Source: Hydrangea macrophylla
Taxonomy: Eukaryota > Streptophyta > Magnoliopsida > Cornales > Hydrangeaceae
Assembly (NCBI GenBank): GCA_033977485.1
Contig: CM066989.1
Location: forward strand, 98,723,887 to 98,787,886
Reading direction: 5' to 3'
DNA length: 64,000 bases
How positions within the stretch are numbered: position 1 is the stretch's first letter; every line of letters begins with the position of its first letter. Below the pieces are notes generated by a model that saw nothing but the letters and a program-made list of their open reading frames with translations, searched no databases and was not told where the DNA came from. Shown here piece by piece: positions 60,301 through 64,000 of this stretch. The position numbers were made by a program, and so were the translations under genes.

Positions 60301-63012
60301 CTATGGGGAAAAAAAAAAAAAAAGAGTCACTTCCGCACCAAAAAGAGCATAGATCCCGTATAAAGATGGAGAAGACTTCCAACCACAGCAGTAAAACAGA
60401 GCATATAATCCAATCATAGCCACAGATACAAGGGAGGGTAATCATGATTCCTAGCACAATATCAAGAGAGGGCAATCATGACTATTCACAAGTTTAAAAT
60501 AATATCTCCACCATTGCATAAATGCCTCTGCTCCTACATGGCTACATGTTCCAAATTCCCCCATACAGCAACCACCTAAACAAAGTAAAACAGCATAATA
60601 GGAGGAGGTTTCTAAGTCTGAACTCTATAGCCTTAACCTTTCTTACAAGTTACAACAATATACAAAGAACAGCAATCTAATCATTTGGAGTTAACCGAAA
60701 AGGAACACATATTGATCTTCTAAAAACTGAGCTCGATGTGAAGTACTCGGACATGATTTGTAATTTCTGGCCATATACGAGTTTAAACAAGTGTGATGGC
60801 CATGCTGACCACTTAAAATAAGAGCCCCATTCCCTTGATTTAATTTAACCAATATGAAAACCCTCAACACAAGCTTGACCCATTCAATGCATTCGTTCAA
60901 GGAGTGCCCATTTTATCCATCTTTGAAATTATGAACTAATTACATTACTTTTAACTTGCAAATATGTTATTGATCATCTTAATACCATATAATTTACGCA
61001 CAATAAAGTAGAGAGAATCGATTGGTGAAATAAAGGACACAAAGTCCCACAACCAAGCATACAAGGGTTCCAACTGAGCAGAGTTGAACAATTATGGAAA
61101 GAAAACCCATTAAACAACATCTCCTCATCACCGAAAATCCTCATGAGCCAAAAAGGGGAAAAAGGATAGGTGCTACTCTTTAATTGAAAGAAAATTAGAC
61201 AAGCATTTAGAATTTTCTATATTGTCCTAGATAATAGTATTACAAGCCTAAGAGATCAAACTCGAGTACCCCTAGACCTCTAGAACATTGATGATGAAGA
61301 AAAAGAAGGCTGGCAAATTTGGCATCCAATTTTCACATTCAATATAAATTGAGGGCATACAAATTTCATCTACATAAATTTGTTATTATTGGGTAACTTC
61401 TGCCTCCTCCGCTTTACCAATATAATATCAAGTACAGAGGTAGCCTGCCTCTCATTACTGTCAAGCATCACCCACCAGAAAATATAAGACTCAATAAGAA
61501 AGAAAAACTTCTCCAAAAGGAGCTAAAGAATCCCCCGACACTTTTGTAAAGAAGAAGGAATCCCTAATTTCGAATACACCTAGAAAATATAAGACTCAAT
61601 CTTGCTTTTCTCTCAATTGGAGATGGGATAGCACATGTCTATGGATCGAACAAGAAAATATTGCCGACAAGACAAATGCAACAAAAAGCAAGATGATAAT
61701 TCCATACGGGGATTACAATGAGGGGGTTAAAAAAAGCTCCCACAACAAGATCACCAACCACAAAGACAACGAGGATAGAAATTGCCAGAGACTCTGAGTG
61801 TGGCTCCATTGAAATCCAACTACATCCCTAATAGAGAAAATAAGTACAAGACCTCCCTCCCATGATGAGCAAAGAAAGGATAGCACCAGGAACCAAACAC
61901 ATAGAATCTCACTCATTAATTACATTCTGTCACTGACAGCCTCTGATTTTCCCTTTACCAAGTCACAATCATAATCTCACTAGGTATTATCCTTCTCTTA
62001 AATTAGCAAGTTTTTACATATGTATAAATAACCATGCAAAATCTCAGTGTATGACTCTTAATATCGTTGTCACAACAACCAAGTTATTCCTAACCAGTCA
62101 ATTCAACAAAAGTGATGCGTTATTGAATCCAAGTTTTCTAGCCAATCAAAGGAATGCAGATGTGGTAACTAGAGTTTATTGAAAGTTCCTAGAATTGGCA
62201 TGTATTCTTCATCACAGGTTTTCAGATTTTCTTATTTGAGAGTCTTAAGATATTCTGTTCAGTACTCTAGGGCATAGGCAAACTGCATACTATGTTGACA
62301 TAATATGGTGCTTGCAAAATGTAAGATATTAGTAAGAGAAACTAAACCAAATTGTACGTTGTTAAACTGAAAACAAAATGTAAACAACGGATCGACCGTA
62401 GTGTTCCCAATTGCTCAATTATTTACTGCACATAATAAATAAAAACACATGCAATAAATATATATACCTATGCATTACAGGAAAAACGACAGATATTTCT
62501 TGTAATTCATTAGCCGAACAGCCCTAGAAGTTCATATGAGAAGGCTGCTTTCCATTGGTTTAGGATGTATCATACATCCGAATTAGGTCCTAAAATAATG
62601 TAATTTAGGTCCTACAATGTTGCAAGTTTGAAAACCACTTTGGCTTAAAGCAAGTAGTTTCAAGTTACAACATTTTGGGACCTAGTTACATTATTTTGGG
62701 ACATAACTATAACATTTTGGGACCTAACTACAACATTTTGGGACCCAAATCACTAGGAAGTATGATACATCCTAATCCTAAACCACTAGGAGGTATCATA
62801 GAATTTTCCAACATTATATAGATTCATAAGAACTAGAAAAATAACAAATTCAAACGACATAAACAACACTCCCCTGTGAAAACATTTAAGAAACTTAAAT
62901 CAAAACCACTGAACATGCAAAGAGAAGCAATTAAAATTAGGGGCTTAAACCATACCCGTCGTTTCCCAGCTTCCAAATGCTCTTGCTTCCGCAAAACCTG
63001 AGCAGACGCCAT
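41098..63012 (-). CDS. BLI: BLISTER (BLI) orthologue, 13 coding exons
   Basis: Coding exons, 5' to 3': 63012-62956, 59925-59247, 58894-58371, 55711-55592, 54994-54929, 53539-53429, 48247-48171, 46967-46900, 44813-44700, 44151-43958, 43869-43801, 42592-42437, 41178-41098. All junctions are GT-AG and phases close to 771 residues (Arabidopsis BLI is slightly shorter, near 714). The start MASAQVL, then RKQEHLEAGKRRLEEF across exons 1-2, and the end ERVLGWIMKLFPGG...SKLL are the conserved tips of the family. Residues 40-410 are serine-rich and probably disordered; about 415-600 and 640-720 are heptad-rich coiled coil (HIEDLTQEKFSLQRALEASR). BLI is plant-specific, binds the Polycomb methyltransferase CURLY LEAF, and represses stress-responsive genes during development. 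Introns reach 5.2 kb through transposon insertion. The frame is intact, so the gene is probably active. Confidence 0.93.
41736..41993. mobile_element. PIF/Harbinger-type MITE in BLI intron 12
   Basis: The ends GGCTTAGTTTGGCCC and GGGCCAAACTAAGCC are perfect inverses and are flanked by TTA on both sides (41733-41735 and 41994-41996), the target duplication of this superfamily. Confidence 0.85.
42104..42288. mobile_element. MITE of the GAGTAATGCTATGCTTCC family, BLI intron 12
   Basis: It starts AAGAGTAATGCTATGCTTCC and ends GGAAAGCATAGCATTACTCTT. Inner inverted words are TTTCCCAACACGTGGCAATG and TGCCACATGTGTTGGGACAC. Same family as 36576-36743. Confidence 0.85.
43145..43405. mobile_element. 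MITE in BLI intron 11
   Basis: The arms GGTTTGGCCTTAATTCACAT and ATGTGTATTAAGGCCAAACC pair, as do TAGTATCAGA and TCTGATACTA. The element has no coding capacity and is about 260 bp. Confidence 0.8.
45345..45390 (+). repeat. Poly(A)/GAA tract in BLI intron 8
   Basis: An A run of about 35 bp is followed by (GAA)n. It may mark the tail of an old retroposed copy, but no body is recognisable upstream. Confidence 0.8.
45485..46060. repeat. Direct repeat pair in BLI intron 8
   Basis: A block of 150-180 bp with AAAGTGCCCCAGATGCCTAT and TTTGACCAAGTTACC at 45490-45660 recurs at 45855-46020 in diverged form. Confidence 0.75.
46084..46536. mobile_element. hAT-like non-autonomous element in BLI intron 8
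   Basis: GTTCTAAAAATCGCTAGGCG at the left pairs with CGCCTAGGCCGATTTTAAGAAC at the right (as GTTCT...AGAAC ends). CTAGGCG words crowd both ends and the middle is AT-rich. No exact 8-bp duplication is visible. Confidence 0.55.
47191..47780. repeat. Tandem duplication of about 299 bp in BLI intron 7
   Basis: Copy 1 (47191-47489) and copy 2 (47490-47780) both begin CAAATCTGACAGGCTAA and end AAAACTGATTGTCGTG. They differ by scattered substitutions and a few small indels, so the duplication is recent. Confidence 0.92.
48833..48853 (+). repeat. GA microsatellite in BLI intron 6
   Basis: A short (GA)n tract about 90 bp before the left end of the intron-6 MULE. Confidence 0.9.
48941..51449 (+). mobile_element. 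MULE inserted in BLI intron 6, about 2.5 kb
   Basis: The left end GGGCCTAGTTACACTTTACACCC-like and the inverted right end share about 170 bp, including GGCAATTGGACTCTTATACT-type words, TTCCAATCGAAGA and AATCAGCCCCAAACC. TTTTAAAA flanks both sides (48933-48940 and 51450-51457), consistent with a MULE-type duplication allowing one changed base. The inside is a decayed MuDR transposase on the plus strand, opposite to BLI. A solo end of the same family lies at 15750-15950. Confidence 0.85.
49478..51260 (+). pseudogene. MuDR-type transposase remnant
   Basis: The N-terminal PB1-like domain is split by frame changes (KLYHGGSFDG; IEYVGGFQSTPDNCDAE; NGMRVIYSANDMRQM). An acidic linker (49800-50000) follows, then the MuDR DNA-binding segment (FADSREFKDAITNY at 50310) and the DDE start with Asp in LIGFDGCFLKG and a second Asp in WTIITD at 51107. 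A stop follows immediately where family members read Gln-Lys. Only a scrap of the next exon remains (VPAVESTLPCAA), and the Glu, SWIM and zinc-knuckle parts are absent. It cannot make an active transposase. Confidence 0.85.
51600..52960. mobile_element. Partial DNA transposon with GGAATGG words, BLI intron 6
   Basis: The left boundary AGGGCACGTTTGGTAGACAGG and the GGAATGG/CCATTCC words at 51620-51690 and 52825-52900 resemble a common plant non-autonomous element. The expected CCAAACGTGCCC right end is missing. The middle is very AT-rich, with no gene seen. Confidence 0.4.
53065..53312. mobile_element. PIF/Harbinger-type MITE in BLI intron 6
   Basis: The ends GGCTCTGTTTG and CAAACAAAGCC are near-perfect inverses, flanked by TAA at 53062-53064 and 53313-53315. 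A further partial copy of the same right end lies at 53320-53395 (CAATCAGAGCC). Confidence 0.8.
53970..54590. mobile_element. GAATCG-rich non-autonomous element in BLI intron 5
   Basis: GGCATTGTGGTCAAATCGTG at the left loosely pairs with ATCGTTCGATTCTAACAACC and CATGCC at the right. GTGAATCG words cluster at both ends (53980-54030, 54425-54560). This resembles hAT-like repeats of plants. Borders are approximate. Confidence 0.45.
57398..58007. mobile_element. hAT-type non-autonomous element in BLI intron 3
   Basis: TACGAAGCACCGAC and GTCGGTGCTTCTTA are inverted ends, with GACACGTGTCGGATA-type words inside. GATTACAC lies at both flanks (57390-57397 and 58008-58015), giving an 8-bp duplication. 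Confidence 0.8.
58998..59193. mobile_element. MITE in BLI intron 2
   Basis: AGCCCGTTTGGGTTAGCTTTT pairs with AAAAGCTAATCCCAAACAGG, and AAAAAGCT words repeat inside. It fills more than half of this 352-bp intron. Confidence 0.75.
62557..62790. mobile_element. MITE with internal ACATTTTGGGACCTA repeats, BLI intron 1
   Basis: GGTTTAGGATGTATCATAC at the left pairs with GTATGATACATCCTAATCCT at the right. Four copies of a unit of about 22 bp (ACAACATTTTGGGACCTAAC) lie at 62670-62745. Related end words occur at 40150-40195. Confidence 0.75.
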
Positions 63013-63554
63013 TCAAACCCCAGCAACCACAATCTCAAAACCTATACAGATTCACTAATAATTCTCAAAAAATCCCACAAACTAGCCCTAATAATTCAAG
63101 CATACCCACTAAAACCCTAGAAACAGCATAGATTTCACAATACAATTCAGATAAGAAAAGATTAGAAAGAATCCCAAATTATTTCGTTGTATGGTCACAA
63201 ATCAATCAACAATCGCGATTAACGGCCAAAAGATTTGAACTTTTGAAACTAGGGGCGAATTTATGAAGACAAAACTTGAATTTGAAGAGAAAAGGGGTTG
63301 ATCTGATCAGAGAGGAGTTCGGTAATGTTTGTTTGTTCAAGCATATCTCCTTTCTTCTCTCTCTTATCTCTCCTGTAAGTTTTCATTTCGCCTTAAATGT
63401 TATTTCAATGGCGGTTTAATGGTACCAGCTGTTACGATACAATGACATGTTTTGTGGGACCATTGTTAAACACATGTGCTTATTGACCAAAATTTGAATG
63501 TCGAGTGCAGCTTGCTGTCCGGACGTTGAACCATAGTGTTTGTTCGTCACTTGT

Positions 63555-63748
63555 TCATCTAACTAGGGGTGCATTTTTGCTCACCCCAATTTGCTCATCC
63601 ACCACTATTTAGGCTGACATGTTTTCCATTCTTGTTCTTTACAGTAATTGTGTTAAAGCAGGGGTAAAATGAGAATAGAATAGGACACATGTCAATATAA
63701 TGGTAGAGGTAAGCAAAGGGTGAGCAAAATTGGAACGAGCAAAAATTC
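63555..63748. mobile_element. MITE upstream of BLI
   Basis: TTTTTGCTCACCCCAATTTG pairs with AAAATTGGAACGAGCAAAAA, and GCTGACATGT pairs with ACATGTCAAT. It lies about 550 bp upstream of the BLI start codon, within likely promoter distance. Confidence 0.75.
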
Positions 63749-63778
63749 ACTCTCTAACTGGGATTTGTTTGGAAGAGT

Positions 63779-63954
63779 AGAGCTATGCTTCCCAAATTTT
63801 GTATTTCAAATGTGGTTCCCAACACATGGGGCACTGGGACCACCTTTAATAATGGTGGGACCATTTCCACATCCTCCAATAAAAATAAAGTTGGCCTATT
63901 ACCACATTTGTTGGGAACCACATTTGGACTACAAATGTGGGAAGCATAACATTA
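63779..63954. mobile_element. MITE of the GCTATGCTTCC family upstream of BLI
   Basis: GCTATGCTTCCCAAATTT pairs with TGTGGGAAGCATAAC, and AAATGTGGTTCCCAACACAT with TTTGTTGGGAACCACATTT. It is related to the elements at 36576 and 42104. Confidence 0.8.
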
Positions 63955-64000
63955 GGCTTGTTTGGAAATGTATCAAAGTAGGTTCAAGCTAAGGGTGCGT

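Overview
The window is plant nuclear DNA, most likely from a eudicot. The evidence is AT-rich sequence, GT-AG introns, many kinds of plant transposable element, and one conserved plant gene, an orthologue of BLISTER (BLI), on the minus strand across 41098-63012. No species can be named from sequence alone. I rebuilt three intact multi-exon genes by hand. Their exon phases close without stops, but the splice sites are predictions.

Region 1 (1-28906) is a nest of Mutator-like (MULE) DNA. Its core is a convergent gene pair: a 13-exon plus-strand gene (9842-13213) that joins an HMG-box-like segment to a C-terminal Ulp1/C48-type cysteine peptidase, and a 2-exon minus-strand MULE transposase (17001-19335). 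Both look intact, with catalytic residues present. Inverted copies of a roughly 2.2-2.5 kb terminal repeat lie at 6524-8720 and 26400-28906, and a shorter copy ends near 24893. Between the transposase and the right-hand repeats is a decayed mirror-image copy of the same gene pair (transposase remnants 19785-21140, Ulp1 pseudogene 22105-22615). A dispersed minisatellite built on the octamer GTTGCTCC/GGAGCAAC sits in the terminal repeats and between the two genes, in eight arrays. At the left edge, related MULE sequence surrounds a broken plant-mobile-domain (PMD) gene that ends in acidic tandem repeats.

Region 2 (28907-41000) is intergenic and filled with transposons. It has a 0.6 kb foldback element, a segment with an NRP/SET histone-chaperone exon fragment and a cluster of palindromes, several MITEs, a chimeric small LTR element with a perfect 5-bp target duplication, two hAT-type non-autonomous elements with 8-bp duplications, a probable solo LTR, low-complexity CCA/GGT tracts and a tRNA-type SINE.

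Region 3 (41098-63012) is the BLI gene: 13 coding exons, 771 predicted residues, 2.3 kb of CDS spread over 21.9 kb. Its introns hold a 2.5 kb MULE with a dead transposase (intron 6), PIF/Harbinger-like and hAT-like elements, and a 299-bp tandem duplication. Two MITEs lie just upstream of it.

The best candidate for a new system is the MULE: an HMG-box/Ulp1 peptidase gene facing a transposase gene, with long terminal repeats loaded with the GGAGCAAC minisatellite.
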